Source: Flavobacteriaceae bacterium
Lineage (GTDB): Bacteria > Bacteroidota > Bacteroidia > Flavobacteriales > Flavobacteriaceae
Direction of reading: 5' to 3'
Assembly (NCBI GenBank): GCA_029248885.1
Contig: JAQWIL010000005.1
Location: 1-64,000, forward strand
DNA: 64,000 bases
Positions 27,054 to 36,494 of this stretch are shown here, in pieces (within the stretch, counting starts at the first letter, position 1; each line of letters opens with the position of its first letter). The translations under genes were made by a program, and so were the position numbers. The notes beneath the pieces are model-generated. The model had not been told where the DNA came from. It saw nothing but the letters and a program-made list of their open reading frames with translations, and ran no database searches.

Positions 27054-28670
27054 CTATTGCTTAGTAAACTTCGCTGTTGAAATCATTTGATTTCTATCGT
27101 CGATAACGTTTAACACATATAGTCCCTTAGAAAGATGAGACAAATTCAATGGAATTTGATTTATTCCCGATGAAAAATCGACTGTCAAATCCTCAACGAT
27201 TCGTCCTTGCAAATCGTGTATTTGTATGCCGCCGCGCACCCATTCCGAACTACGAAACCGAATCATCATATCATTCACAACAGGGTTTGGTACAATCTTT
27301 AGCGAATTCCCCTGCGGAGTCTTTTCGTAGGGATTACTTAAAATTGGGCTTGAAATTAGGTTTAAGCGATTTGTATCATAGGCATCAAATTCCGTATTAA
27401 TTATGGTTGAATCAGAAGCTCCCAAAAAGTCACCAATAATTGCCGAATAAATCTGGCGATAGTCATGTTGCATCTGATCGTCATCAAAGTGTTTATTTTT
27501 TACATCATAGTTGAAATCCTCTAGTGACAAATGAGTGCCTCTAACACCTCCATTTATAGGCTTACCAATAACAAACATGGGGCCAAAATTTCCATGATCG
27601 GTGCCTTTAGAATTATTTTCTACAGCTTTGCGACCAAACTCAGTAAAGGTAGCAGTAACTACATTATCCTCAATGCCTTGGGCTTGCAAATCGTCTTGAA
27701 ATGCTTTAACCGACAATGCCAATTCGTTCAGTAAATTGGCATGTTTACCAACCTGACTATTGTTTTGACTATCAACCTGATTAGCATGATTATCAAAGCC
27801 ATCGATTCGAAGTAGAAATATCTTGGTTTTTGAACCCCCCGAGATCATTTTGGCAACGGTTTTTAACTGATTGGCTAAATCAAACTGAGGAGGATAAGTT
27901 ACAGTATTATCCCCTTGGGTGAAGACCTCTGATATTCTTTGCGCGTAGTTGGTAGCGATTTGTTCAGTGTTATTGATCTCAATAATATTTCTAATGTACT
28001 CAGAATCTTGATCTCCAAAATCAGGTTTTGGATTTCCAATATTTGATAGTTTCGAATAAAACCCCTCTGGATCTTGCCCTGTTAAATTGATATCAACTTT
28101 ATGCTCCTCTTCTGAATGGAAATCATCGGCAGGCTTTTTGTTGCCAATTTGAATTCCTAATGGATCTAAATAGGTTGTATGATCAAATGCAGAGTGAAGG
28201 TATCTTGCCATCCATCCGTCATCAAAATCATCGTTAATTCCATCAGCTCCCTTTGACTTAATCGCCCTACCATTAAAGTGGGATCTGTTGAGATTGGGAT
28301 ATCCAACACCATGAACGATGTTGAGCTTTCCTTGAAGGTATAACTCCTTAAAAGGCAAAAGATTAGGATGAAGTAAAATCTCATCGCTAGTTCCAAGATT
28401 TGAATCTAAATTGATTGCATCTGATTCTTTTATGCGAATTGTGGGTCGTAGATTTGCATATTTGTCATATTGATCTTTAGGAATCACAGAGTTTAACCCG
28501 TCATTACCGCCACTGAGCTGAATCATCACTATGGATCGATCACGAACCAAATCATTTGAAAGGTGATTTAATAACTTTGTCCTCGTAAATGCATTAACAA
28601 ACTGGCCATTCAGCATAAATCCTGCCAATGACCCAGTCGATGAGATTTGTATAAATTTTCGTCTTTTCAT
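27054..28670 (-). CDS. DUF1501 protein with Tat-like signal and T9SS sorting domain
   Basis: 538-residue DUF1501 (sulfatase-like fold) protein of unknown reaction. The N-terminus MKRRKFIQISSTGSLAGFML has a twin-arginine pattern. The DUF1501 body contains IVMIQLSGGNDGLNSVIPKD, NLNRSHFNGRAI, LLRIDGFDNHANQ and VTATFTEFGRKAVENNSKGTDHG, with the expected His and Asp metal-ligand candidates. Residues from about 455 form a T9SS type A sorting domain (IVPNPVVNDMMIRF, then LSKGLYVLNV and STAKFTKQ). It is paired with the DUF1800 gene 9 bp upstream, as is usual in many bacteria, suggesting a joint surface function that remains undescribed. Confidence 0.92.
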   Translation of the reverse strand: MKRRKFIQISSTGSLAGFMLNGQFVNAFTRTKLLNHLSNDLVRDRSIVMIQLSGGNDGLNSVIPKDQYDKYANLRPTIRIKESDAINLDSNLGTSDEILLHPNLLPFKELYLQGKLNIVHGVGYPNLNRSHFNGRAIKSKGADGINDDFDDGWMARYLHSAFDHTTYLDPLGIQIGNKKPADDFHSEEEHKVDINLTGQDPEGFYSKLSNIGNPKPDFGDQDSEYIRNIIEINNTEQIATNYAQRISEVFTQGDNTVTYPPQFDLANQLKTVAKMISGGSKTKIFLLRIDGFDNHANQVDSQNNSQVGKHANLLNELALSVKAFQDDLQAQGIEDNVVTATFTEFGRKAVENNSKGTDHGNFGPMFVIGKPINGGVRGTHLSLEDFNYDVKNKHFDDDQMQHDYRQIYSAIIGDFLGASDSTIINTEFDAYDTNRLNLISSPILSNPYEKTPQGNSLKIVPNPVVNDMMIRFRSSEWVRGGIQIHDLQGRIVEDLTVDFSSGINQIPLNLSHLSKGLYVLNVIDDRNQMISTAKFTKQ

Positions 28671-28679
28671 TATTTAGAT

Positions 28680-30491
28680 TTATGTGGTTTGATACTCTTG
28701 CGACCATAAAAGTGCTTCAACTAAAGATTTTAAAATATTGTTCACATCTCTAACGGTCCTGTTTGAAGGAGATGATGATTTGTAAGAATCCCACAAATCA
28801 TACCAGTAGTGAAATGGATATTGATGATCATAATCAATCAAAGATCCACCATCAAATAGAAAAGTTTCAATAAAATAATTTTTTCTACTTTGACTTGCAG
28901 ATTCTGGAAAAAGTAAATCTGTGAGTTCAGTAAGAATTACATCTGGATCTCGTGGATTTGAAACATTTTCTTCTACAAAATCGACTACATTAAATTCAAA
29001 TATATTTTTAAATAACACATTTCTACTAAAATCATAGCGCGCTATGATCGTTGAGGCATTAAACCAACTCTTATCGAAGGTGGGACCAGAATAATGTGCC
29101 GGAAAGCCTGCAGGAGGCGTATTAGTATTTCCAAAAATTGGCTGGGCTGAGGGAATCAAAACTTTATTTGTGATATAGTTGAGATAAAAAACTTTGTAAT
29201 GGTCTTCCCCCGTGTAATTTCCTTGATCATCGCTTATTGGGTCAGGAACGGAAAAATTTGTGACTGCTAAAGTTTGTAAAACAAGCTCTAAAGGGGACTT
29301 AATCAACCCCCCAATAACTTTGTTCGTTGATTCGTTGTCATCGGCATCAAAAAAATGCTGACTTTTAAGAAGTTTGGAAATTACAGTCGTTAAGTTATAA
29401 TCAGAATCCCGAAAAATTTGTGCGAGTGGTGAAATTATATCCCTTTCGATTTCTAAATTGTCTTCCGTATTTGGAATCGACCTGGAAACAAAAAAACGGT
29501 ATAACTTTCTACAAATGTATTTGGCAGTTTCTTCCTGTGCGAGGATTGCATCGATTAACATTCGAATTTCACTCTCCATTCGCTCAGATTGGGTTTCCTC
29601 TTCTGGGTCATAAGCTGGAATAATTAAATTGCCTAGATATGAACTAAATTGCTTTTGTCCAAAATCATGATTTTCTGGATATTGGTTTGCAGTGGGAAGA
29701 TCGCCGTTTTCGACTCCATTCTTAGGCAGTTCTCTCCTGTCGTTTTTATCAAAAGACCAGCCTGTCAAAACACGAGCAGCCTCTGAAATATCTTGGTAAT
29801 TGTAGTTTAGTAAATCGGCATTAGGGATTATATTACCACTTTGATCAAGTTCCACAGGTTTTTCAACGCCAATTGTATACAATTCTAATAGCTCGCGCGC
29901 ATAGTTTTCGTTGGAACCTCCGAATACATTCACGTTGCCATTTAAAAAATCTAACATCTTTGGGTTGACCGTAACCTGAAAAACAAGTTCTTTCCAATCA
30001 GTAAGGCAGAAGTGCTCAAGCAACATCAAATAATCGTAATAAAATGAGCTGTCGCCATTGTCTTTTTGTGGTGCTGTAAAGTTGGTAAACAAAAAATAGG
30101 TCATCTTGGAGCGCAACGAAGTATCACGCCTGGCCTCATCCATCCACCACGCAGCAAGGAAATCATTTTCTTTTTGCTTGCCTGAACAGTTTTCTTTGAC
30201 GACACCAAAACCATTTGGCTCAGCAGGTTCATCATTGATCCATGGAGCTGGGTGTGTAAGGTTAATTTGCACATTTTCACCACTGATATTTACTGTACAT
30301 GAACCAGGGTAATGGATAGGTTGGTTTAAATTTTTTTGGGATGGAGCTAACAATACATCAAGGGCTTCATTTACATTATAGCCCGCAAATTCTTCGATTC
30401 TTGCTTTTGTATAATTAAATGATGTACGTCGCAATAAATGCTTTGCCAATCTTGAACCAAGTACTCCTGAGAAAGAATCTAAAGATGCCAT
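28680..30491 (-). CDS. DUF1800 family protein
   Basis: 603-residue DUF1800 protein, first gene of the DUF1800-DUF1501 pair. Recognisable segments are HLLRRTSFNYTKARIEEFAG near the N-terminus, WWMDEARRDTSLRSKMTYFLFTNF, LLEHFCLTDWKELVFQVTVNPKML, GGSNENYARELLELYTIG and the later ARVLTGWSF and ETAKYICRKLYRFFVSR. No obvious signal peptide is seen, and the start could differ by a few codons. The function is unknown; association with DUF1501 is established by frequent co-occurrence. Nothing in the sequence suggests inactivation. Confidence 0.9.
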   Translation of the reverse strand: MASLDSFSGVLGSRLAKHLLRRTSFNYTKARIEEFAGYNVNEALDVLLAPSQKNLNQPIHYPGSCTVNISGENVQINLTHPAPWINDEPAEPNGFGVVKENCSGKQKENDFLAAWWMDEARRDTSLRSKMTYFLFTNFTAPQKDNGDSSFYYDYLMLLEHFCLTDWKELVFQVTVNPKMLDFLNGNVNVFGGSNENYARELLELYTIGVEKPVELDQSGNIIPNADLLNYNYQDISEAARVLTGWSFDKNDRRELPKNGVENGDLPTANQYPENHDFGQKQFSSYLGNLIIPAYDPEEETQSERMESEIRMLIDAILAQEETAKYICRKLYRFFVSRSIPNTEDNLEIERDIISPLAQIFRDSDYNLTTVISKLLKSQHFFDADDNESTNKVIGGLIKSPLELVLQTLAVTNFSVPDPISDDQGNYTGEDHYKVFYLNYITNKVLIPSAQPIFGNTNTPPAGFPAHYSGPTFDKSWFNASTIIARYDFSRNVLFKNIFEFNVVDFVEENVSNPRDPDVILTELTDLLFPESASQSRKNYFIETFLFDGGSLIDYDHQYPFHYWYDLWDSYKSSSPSNRTVRDVNNILKSLVEALLWSQEYQTT

Positions 30492-30590
30492 ATGTTTTAT
30501 TTATAAAAATAATCTTCAATATGATTGAGATAAAAATTAATTCATTTAAATTATTGTCTTAACTTAAATAAATATTGTTTAAATATAACA

Positions 30591-31523
30591 ATGATTAAAA
30601 AATTAATACATTTAAAAGTTAAAATAAAAAGTATGACAGCATTTATTGAAAACGTTTTCTCAGAAAAAACAAAAAAACTGAGCGAACGAATTATCATCAA
30701 CATTGCGATTTTCAGTTTTGTTGTTCACTTGATTTTAATTTTACTTAATAATTTTGGGGTCTTTGGGGATCAATATGAAAGTTCTGGATTTTTTTCTAGC
30801 CCTATCGCAGCGATTTACACCCCTTTTTCTTTTATCCTTTTATATGAGGTCTATCTATTGATTTATTATTTACCCAAATCAATGACCATCTATATTGGAA
30901 AACAATACGAAATTATCATGCTGATTGTTATTCGAAGGTTGTACAAGGACTTGTCGCAACTCGAGCTCAGTAACAATTGGTTTAGTATTCAAGAAGATCT
31001 TCAGTTCACTTACGATTTATTGGCAACCATTATTCTTTTCATTTTGATTCATCTGTTTTACAAAATGAATAAAAACCGGGTGCGAAAACTACTCAAATTG
31101 ACAGAGACTAGACCTGAAATTATTCGCTTCATCCAAATAAAGAAAGTCATCGCATTGATATTAGTCCCTTTATTCCTTGTAATGGCAATCTATGCTTTTG
31201 GAATTTGGGCCTATGCCACGCTAATCAATCCATCAGAAATTACAGATTTAGCAAATATCAATAATCTATTTTTTGACGAATTCTTTACCGTCCTCATTCT
31301 TGTCGATGTGTTGTTGTTGTTGTTTTCGTTCACGCATACCGACAAGTTCAACAAAGTGATTCGCAATTCAGGGTTTGTGATTTCGACGATTTTGGTCAAG
31401 CTGTCTTTTGGCACTGAAGGACTATTAAATTCAGTTCTAATCATTACGGCTGTCGGCTTTGGCGTTCTCATCTTATGGATCCATATGATGTTTGAGAAAA
31501 ACAAAATTCCAACCAATTATTAA
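30591..31523 (+). CDS. Integral membrane protein, unrecognised family
   Basis: 310 residues with about six hydrophobic segments (near residues 37-57, 70-95, 146-162, 196-220, 236-252, 275-300) and a basic N-terminus. An acidic/hydrophobic loop lies before the fifth segment. No catalytic motif or transport signature is recognised; the layout is loosely like small ion-channel-type proteins, but that is not supported by any motif I can see. It converges with the 6S RNA/zapA unit and probably shares the 6S RNA terminator. It is kept as a hypothetical protein. Confidence 0.8.
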   Translation: MIKKLIHLKVKIKSMTAFIENVFSEKTKKLSERIIINIAIFSFVVHLILILLNNFGVFGDQYESSGFFSSPIAAIYTPFSFILLYEVYLLIYYLPKSMTIYIGKQYEIIMLIVIRRLYKDLSQLELSNNWFSIQEDLQFTYDLLATIILFILIHLFYKMNKNRVRKLLKLTETRPEIIRFIQIKKVIALILVPLFLVMAIYAFGIWAYATLINPSEITDLANINNLFFDEFFTVLILVDVLLLLFSFTHTDKFNKVIRNSGFVISTILVKLSFGTEGLLNSVLIITAVGFGVLILWIHMMFEKNKIPTNY

Positions 31524-31525
31524 TC

Positions 31526-31696
31526 AAAAAAGCCCACACCAGTAGAGTTTTGTATAAACTCTGAAATAAACAGGTTTGAGGCTACCAAATTGTTCAAGGA
31601 TCCACTCAAAGGTGGCTTGCTTTTGCAATTTAAACTCACCTCTTCTAATCAAATTAGTGTTGAGTTTATCAAAAATAAAACCAGTGCAGGCAGTAT
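31526..31696 (-). ncRNA. ssrS: 6S RNA
   Basis: Minus-strand RNA of about 165-170 nt folding into one long rod with an open middle. The terminal helix pairs 31680-31691 with 31532-31543 (GCCUGCACUGGU with ACUGGUGUGGGC, all 12 pairs counting G-U). An outer helix pairs AUAAACUC with GAGUUUAU. A central region is closed by GAGG/CCUC and AAAUUG/CAAUUU, and the apical hairpin is CAAG-CCAC-CUUUGA-GUGG-CUUG. The 3' end runs into UUUUUU. This is the 6S RNA architecture, and its place directly after zapA is where flavobacterial 6S RNA is expected. It would bind sigma-A-type RNA polymerase in stationary phase. End points are approximate. Confidence 0.82.
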
Positions 31697-31718
31697 ATAG
31701 TAATGAACGTTTCTTATT

Positions 31719-31997
31719 CTATGTTATCTCAGATAACAACGTGTCAATCGTACGCAATTTTTTATCAATCTCTTCAGAGCTCTCACTACTTTTTGTCTCC
31801 TCTTGCCGGAGTTGAAGTGCAAGCTGTAACGCACACATTGCGAGTACATCTTGTTTGTCCTGTACCGCATAATTCTGCTCGTAGTGATTCATCATCTGAT
31901 CGATTTGCTTGGCTGAATTTCTTAAAAATGCCTCTTGACCTTCTGTTACACTCAAAGGATAAACGCGGTCTCCAATTGTGATTTTAATCTTTTGCAT
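31719..31997 (-). CDS. zapA: Cell division protein ZapA
   Basis: FtsZ-ring stabilising protein. From the ATG at 31997 it is 92 residues, standard for ZapA: beta-strand start MQKIKITIGDRVYPLSV, then a long helix (EAFLRNSAKQIDQMMNHYEQ, QDVLAMCALQLALQLRQEE) and a coiled-coil C-terminus. The frame stays open for 11 codons upstream, but that extension does not look like ZapA and would overlap the preceding gene. The last codons contain a 15-bp palindrome (31723-31737, GTTATCT-C-AGATAAC) just upstream of the 6S RNA. Confidence 0.93.
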   Translation of the reverse strand: MQKIKITIGDRVYPLSVTEGQEAFLRNSAKQIDQMMNHYEQNYAVQDKQDVLAMCALQLALQLRQEETKSSESSEEIDKKLRTIDTLLSEIT

Positions 31998-32002
31998 CGG
32001 TT

Positions 32003-32296
32003 CTAAGATAGAGATAAAACATCTAAACAAGCATCGATCTCTCCAATGAGCTTATCAATTTGTGTTTTGGCTTTTGCACTACTTTGCCCAACTCCTTTGA
32101 TCGATTTGGCTGTTTGTGCGGCTTCCAGTTTCATTTTCAACTCACGAATACTACCATGCTTTTGTGCCAACTCTTGTTTTGCATGTTCTAATCGTTCATG
32201 TAGTGATCGGTTTTCTTGCTGCAGCTGCTTCATTTGTTCAACAACAGTTTGTAACCGATCCGCGATAGAGTCAACAAGTTGAGAGGTGTTTGCCAT
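32003..32296 (-). CDS. Small coiled-coil protein upstream of zapA
   Basis: 97-residue protein dominated by one coiled coil (about 8-65: VDSIADRLQTVVEQMKQLQQ, ENRSLHERLEHAKQELAQK), then a Ser/Ala/Lys-rich hinge and a conserved-looking end DKLIGEIDACLDVLS. It sits 5 bp upstream of zapA in the same transcript. By analogy with the ZapA/ZapB partnership it may help divisome assembly, but the sequence gives only the coiled coil; ZapB homology is not claimed. Confidence 0.85.
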   Translation of the reverse strand: MANTSQLVDSIADRLQTVVEQMKQLQQENRSLHERLEHAKQELAQKHGSIRELKMKLEAAQTAKSIKGVGQSSAKAKTQIDKLIGEIDACLDVLSLS

Positions 32297-32317
32297 TCAA
32301 ATTGCATTAACGATATC

Positions 32318-32325
32318 CAAAGGTA
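32318..32325 (-). promoter_or_regulatory. Putative -7 box of the coiled-coil/zapA unit
   Basis: Minus strand TACCTTTG, perfect TAnnTTTG, 21 nt upstream of the coiled-coil gene start. A TTTTG lies 15 nt further upstream, slightly too close for an ideal -33 element. Confidence 0.5.
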
Positions 32326-32394
32326 TAAGAATACATCTATCAAAACAAGGAATACGGGCTTTTACTTTAGCAAGTAAACGCTTATTTTTACATC

Positions 32395-34071
32395 ATGCGA
32401 GCAACGGCAACTTTGGCCTTTTTTTGGATTTCATCTTTGCTTAGTGCGCAACATAATGACCATCACCCGTATTCACTTCCCATCGACATTCCCATTTTCC
32501 TATCAGGTACTTTTGGAGAGCTGAGAAGCTCAAATATTCATGCTGGAATTGATATCAAAACACAAGGACGTGAAGGGTTTCCCCTCAAAGCAGTTTCCGA
32601 TGGGTATGTGTCACGCGTCAAGGTTTCGACTTCTGGCTATGGCAAAGCAATTTACATCAACCACCCCGATGGCAAAACTTCTGTTTATGCGCATCTAAAA
32701 AAATTCTCTGTTCCAATTATCAATGAAGTCAGAAAAAAACAATATGACAATCAGTCTTATGAAGTAGAACTGTTTTTTGAACCAACACAACTGCCTGTCT
32801 CTAAAAACGAAATCATCGGCTTTTCAGGAAATACTGGCGGATCATTTGGCCCTCATCTACACTTTGAACTGCGTGAAACCACAACCCAAAAACCGATCAA
32901 TCCTTTGTTGTCTCACTATGATATTCAAGATTCGGTCAGACCAGTTATTCACTCGCTAATCGCTTACCCAATCAGTGAAGATGCCATAGTGAATTCCGCA
33001 AAACAAGAACTGCAAATCCCTTTTCAAAAAATTAATGATAGTATTTATGCTGCAGACCCAATTGAAGCAATTGGAAAAATCGGATTGGGAATTGGGACCT
33101 ATGACCGGCATGACAATACATACAATAAAAATGGTGTCTATTCAATCACTGCGAAGCTGAACGGAACCCAAATCAAAGGTCTCCAGTTTTCCAAAATTCG
33201 ATTTTCAGACTCTGAATATCTCAACACCCTGATTGACTACCCCCGATACAGTCGTACGAGGCAACGTATTCAAAAGCTATTCCGATCGCCGGGAAATGAA
33301 TTGGACTTTTTCGATCATCTAGAAGATGGACTGATTGATGTTGAAATCGGAAAGGATTATTCCTACCAAATCAAAGTTTCAGATGCCAATAATAACAATC
33401 GATACCTGTTTGTGCCCATTAAGGGAAAAGAACAAGAGGTCACCGTACTACCTGAGGAACTACCCGAAGGAAAAGAGATTGAGCCAAATCGAGATTATCT
33501 CTTCATGTATGATGGTGCAGAAGTTTATATCCCTAAAAATGCAGTCTATGACAGTAATCGGTTTGTACTTGGTTTTGACAACAACGAGTTGCAAATCAAA
33601 GCAGATCATGTCGCTTTGCGAAAAGCCTTTCAAATCAAAGTCATGGCACCAGACTCTGTGGTTGGTCATTATCTAGGCCTTCAATTAAAAAACGGAAAGA
33701 AAGGTTTCATCAGCAAAACCCTACGCGACAATCACTTTGTAGCAAAAATCAAAAAAACAGGAACATACACCATTGCGCAAGACACCATCCCCCCAATCAT
33801 AAAACCATCTCAACTCTACGATCAACGTTGGCTTTCCAATTTTAAAACCTTGCGTTTTACAATAGATGATAAAGAAACTGGGGTCCATTCTTATCAGGCA
33901 ACTATCGATGGCAAATGGGCCTTATTTGAATATGAACCCAAGAAAAAGGAAATCACTTTCAGTTTTGATGAGTATTTTTCTTTTGAAGGAGCAAAACATA
34001 AGCTCAAAATTATCGTTATTGACAATGTGGGAAATGAATCAAACCACGAACTGGAATTTTACAGAAAGTGA
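32395..34071 (+). CDS. M23 family metallopeptidase (exported)
   Basis: 558-residue exported LytM/M23-type peptidase, expected to cut peptidoglycan cross-bridges or to act as a regulator. Signal peptide (ending LLSAQ); M23 domain about residues 30-165 with SNIHAGIDIKTQGREGFPLKA (zinc ligand pattern HxxxD), ISNHP-like YINHPDGKTSVYAHL, and GPHLHFELRE with the HxH ligand and catalytic His. The remaining roughly 390 residues are beta-rich and not recognised. A -7-like TATTTTTA ends 4 nt before the ATG. Its stop overlaps the GTG start of the next gene, so the two are translationally coupled. Confidence 0.92.
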   Translation: MRATATLAFFWISSLLSAQHNDHHPYSLPIDIPIFLSGTFGELRSSNIHAGIDIKTQGREGFPLKAVSDGYVSRVKVSTSGYGKAIYINHPDGKTSVYAHLKKFSVPIINEVRKKQYDNQSYEVELFFEPTQLPVSKNEIIGFSGNTGGSFGPHLHFELRETTTQKPINPLLSHYDIQDSVRPVIHSLIAYPISEDAIVNSAKQELQIPFQKINDSIYAADPIEAIGKIGLGIGTYDRHDNTYNKNGVYSITAKLNGTQIKGLQFSKIRFSDSEYLNTLIDYPRYSRTRQRIQKLFRSPGNELDFFDHLEDGLIDVEIGKDYSYQIKVSDANNNNRYLFVPIKGKEQEVTVLPEELPEGKEIEPNRDYLFMYDGAEVYIPKNAVYDSNRFVLGFDNNELQIKADHVALRKAFQIKVMAPDSVVGHYLGLQLKNGKKGFISKTLRDNHFVAKIKKTGTYTIAQDTIPPIIKPSQLYDQRWLSNFKTLRFTIDDKETGVHSYQATIDGKWALFEYEPKKKEITFSFDEYFSFEGAKHKLKIIVIDNVGNESNHELEFYRK

Positions 34072-36494
34072 AGGCTAAATTAATTATTGCTGTTTGTGCG
34101 TTGATCTTTGGTAGCTCCGTGGCCCAACAAGCCGTTGTGCGCGGTATCATCACCAACAACAATCAAGTCCCGATTCAAAATGCGACGGTTATTTCTGGAA
34201 GCAATGGCACCACTTCGAATGCAAATGGATTTTACTCCTTACAAGTTCAATCGAGCAAAGACATCCAGGTCATCTTTCAGCATATTGGGTATCAAAATAG
34301 CCTCTTGAAACTCAAACTTGATCCAGGAGAAATCTACGAGTTTAATCCTGTTGTCAACGAGTCGGAAGAGCAAATTGCCGAAGTTATTGTACAGGCAAAC
34401 CAGCAACGTGTGATCAAAGGAATGACGGCTTTGACACCAGAAACGATTCGCAGTATTTCTGGAGCAAATGCCGGCGTGGAAAATCTATTGATCAGTCTGC
34501 CGGGTGTCAATTCCAATAATGAGCTCAGCACACAGTATGCTGTTCGGGGTGGAAACTATGACGAAAACTTAGTTTACGTGAATGAAATCGAAGTTTATCG
34601 ACCTCAACTGATTCGATCAGGCCAACAAGAAGGTTTGAGCTTTTTAAACCCTGACATGATTCAGCAAGTACAGTTTTCCGCTGGTGGGTTTGAAGCATCA
34701 TACGGCGATAAGCTATCGTCTGTTCTTGATATTACCTACAAGAGTTTTTCTGAAAATCAAACGCTAATATCACTGAGTCGATTGGGTGGGAACCTGAATT
34801 GGTCTCTAGGTAAAGAAAAGTGGAGTGTGATCACAGGGCTTCGTTATCGAGACAATGGTTTACTAGTCGATGAGAAGGAAACAGAAACCAATTTTAATCC
34901 CAGTTTTACGGATCTACAAACCTTTATCACCTACGCCCACTCTGACCAATTGTTCTTCAACGTTCTTGGCGCTTTCTCAGTCAATACCTATCGATATGAA
35001 CCATTGAAACGACAAACCAACTTCGGCACGATCGAACAACCAAAAGCACTTGAGGTATACTATGATGGAAACGAAAAAGACAAGTACACTGCCTTTACAG
35101 GGGCACTAAAAACCACTTGGATTCCAAACAACAACAATAGTTTTCGACTGATTTTATCAAACTACCAATCGGTTGAAACCGAACATTTTGATATTTTGGC
35201 GCAGTATCGCTTGGGAGATCCCAACACTTCGATAGGTGGCGACGACTTGGGAGAAGTTACTTTTACTGAAGGGGTTGGCTCGCAACTCACCCATGGTCGA
35301 AACAACTACGGTGCACAGATCATCGACGGAAAACTCAGAGGAAAACACATCAAAGGCAATCATCAGCTGGACTGGGGAATCGGGTATAAAAGGGAGCATA
35401 TCGATGACCGTTTGGTAGAATGGGAAGTTATCGATTCAGCTGGGTTTTCGATTCGCCCGCCAAGTGGTTCAATAACAAATGACCAGCCCTACACCTCGTT
35501 TACAGGTCCGCTTGTCCCCTTCGCTTATGTTCGAGCAACAAATCAAACCCAGACTCAACGCATGACAAGCTTTTTTCAATGGAGTCATCGAGGGCTTATG
35601 GGAAATACGTTGTATTGGCTCACAGCTGGAATCCGTGGCCAACGATGGCAGTTGGACAATGAAAAGGCCAAATATATTGCCAGTCCCAGAATGCAATTTA
35701 GCTTTCGTCCAAAAAATAAAGATCATATACTATATCGATTTGCCACTGGGCTTTATGCTCAGCCCCCTTTCTATCGCGAATTACGCTCAAGAAATGGGCT
35801 GATCAATCCTGAAGTCGATGCACAAAAATCAATCCATTTGTCTCTTGGAAATGAATATCGATTCTCCATGTGGGATCGACCGTTTTTATTCCAGTCCGAG
35901 CTTTACTATAAGCATTTGGATCAGCTGAATGCCTACACTGTTGAAAATGTTCGAGTTCGCTATGATGCGAACAATGATACCAAAGGATTTGTTTACGGAC
36001 TTGACTTGCGATTAAATGGAGAGTTTGTACCTGGAACAGAGTCGTGGATAAGCTTGGGGCTCATGTCAACGGAAGAAAATAGAAACAATAGAGGATATAT
36101 TCCAAGACCAACCGACCAACGCTTTAAGTTTGCCATGTTGTTTCAGGACTATGTCCCCTCCATGCCGTTTTTAAAAATGAACTTGAATCTTGTGTACAAT
36201 TCTGGTCTCCCCGGTGGAGCACCAAATTATGCCGATCCATACGATTATAGTGGAAGACTTCGAGACTATAAACGAGCGGATTTGGGGATTTTTTACGTGG
36301 TCAATGACAGCAATAAGTCTCAGGTTCCATTTTTGAAAGACTTGATGATTGGTTTTGAAATTTTCAATGTGTTTGACGTGCAAAATGCGATCACCATGAC
36401 CTGGGTACGTGATGTGTCAAGCAAGTCTCAATTTGGCATCCCAAACTATATGACCCCTCGGGTGTTTAATCTCAAATTGAGTGCTGGGTTTTAA
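34068..36494 (+). CDS. TonB-dependent receptor with CarboxypepD_reg domain
   Basis: 808-residue outer membrane receptor. Starts with GTG at 34068 inside the stop region of the M23 gene. Signal peptide (ending SVAQQ), CarboxypepD_reg domain (about 22-105: VRGIITNNNQVPIQNATV), plug (about 115-220: TPETIRSISGANAGVENLL, YAVRGGNYDENLVYVNEIEV, FSAGGFEASYGDKLSSVLDI), then a 22-strand-type barrel ending FNLKLSAGF. This receptor is found next to the M23 peptidase in related genomes, but its ligand is unknown; no SusD is present. Its stop codon overlaps that of the convergent cysteine desulfurase in TTAA. Confidence 0.9.
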   Translation: MKAKLIIAVCALIFGSSVAQQAVVRGIITNNNQVPIQNATVISGSNGTTSNANGFYSLQVQSSKDIQVIFQHIGYQNSLLKLKLDPGEIYEFNPVVNESEEQIAEVIVQANQQRVIKGMTALTPETIRSISGANAGVENLLISLPGVNSNNELSTQYAVRGGNYDENLVYVNEIEVYRPQLIRSGQQEGLSFLNPDMIQQVQFSAGGFEASYGDKLSSVLDITYKSFSENQTLISLSRLGGNLNWSLGKEKWSVITGLRYRDNGLLVDEKETETNFNPSFTDLQTFITYAHSDQLFFNVLGAFSVNTYRYEPLKRQTNFGTIEQPKALEVYYDGNEKDKYTAFTGALKTTWIPNNNNSFRLILSNYQSVETEHFDILAQYRLGDPNTSIGGDDLGEVTFTEGVGSQLTHGRNNYGAQIIDGKLRGKHIKGNHQLDWGIGYKREHIDDRLVEWEVIDSAGFSIRPPSGSITNDQPYTSFTGPLVPFAYVRATNQTQTQRMTSFFQWSHRGLMGNTLYWLTAGIRGQRWQLDNEKAKYIASPRMQFSFRPKNKDHILYRFATGLYAQPPFYRELRSRNGLINPEVDAQKSIHLSLGNEYRFSMWDRPFLFQSELYYKHLDQLNAYTVENVRVRYDANNDTKGFVYGLDLRLNGEFVPGTESWISLGLMSTEENRNNRGYIPRPTDQRFKFAMLFQDYVPSMPFLKMNLNLVYNSGLPGGAPNYADPYDYSGRLRDYKRADLGIFYVVNDSNKSQVPFLKDLMIGFEIFNVFDVQNAITMTWVRDVSSKSQFGIPNYMTPRVFNLKLSAGF

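Noticed and set aside
34068..36494. Second TonB receptor as a SusC homologue
   Set aside because: 808 residues is shorter than typical SusC, there is no SusD, and it is coupled to an M23 peptidase gene.
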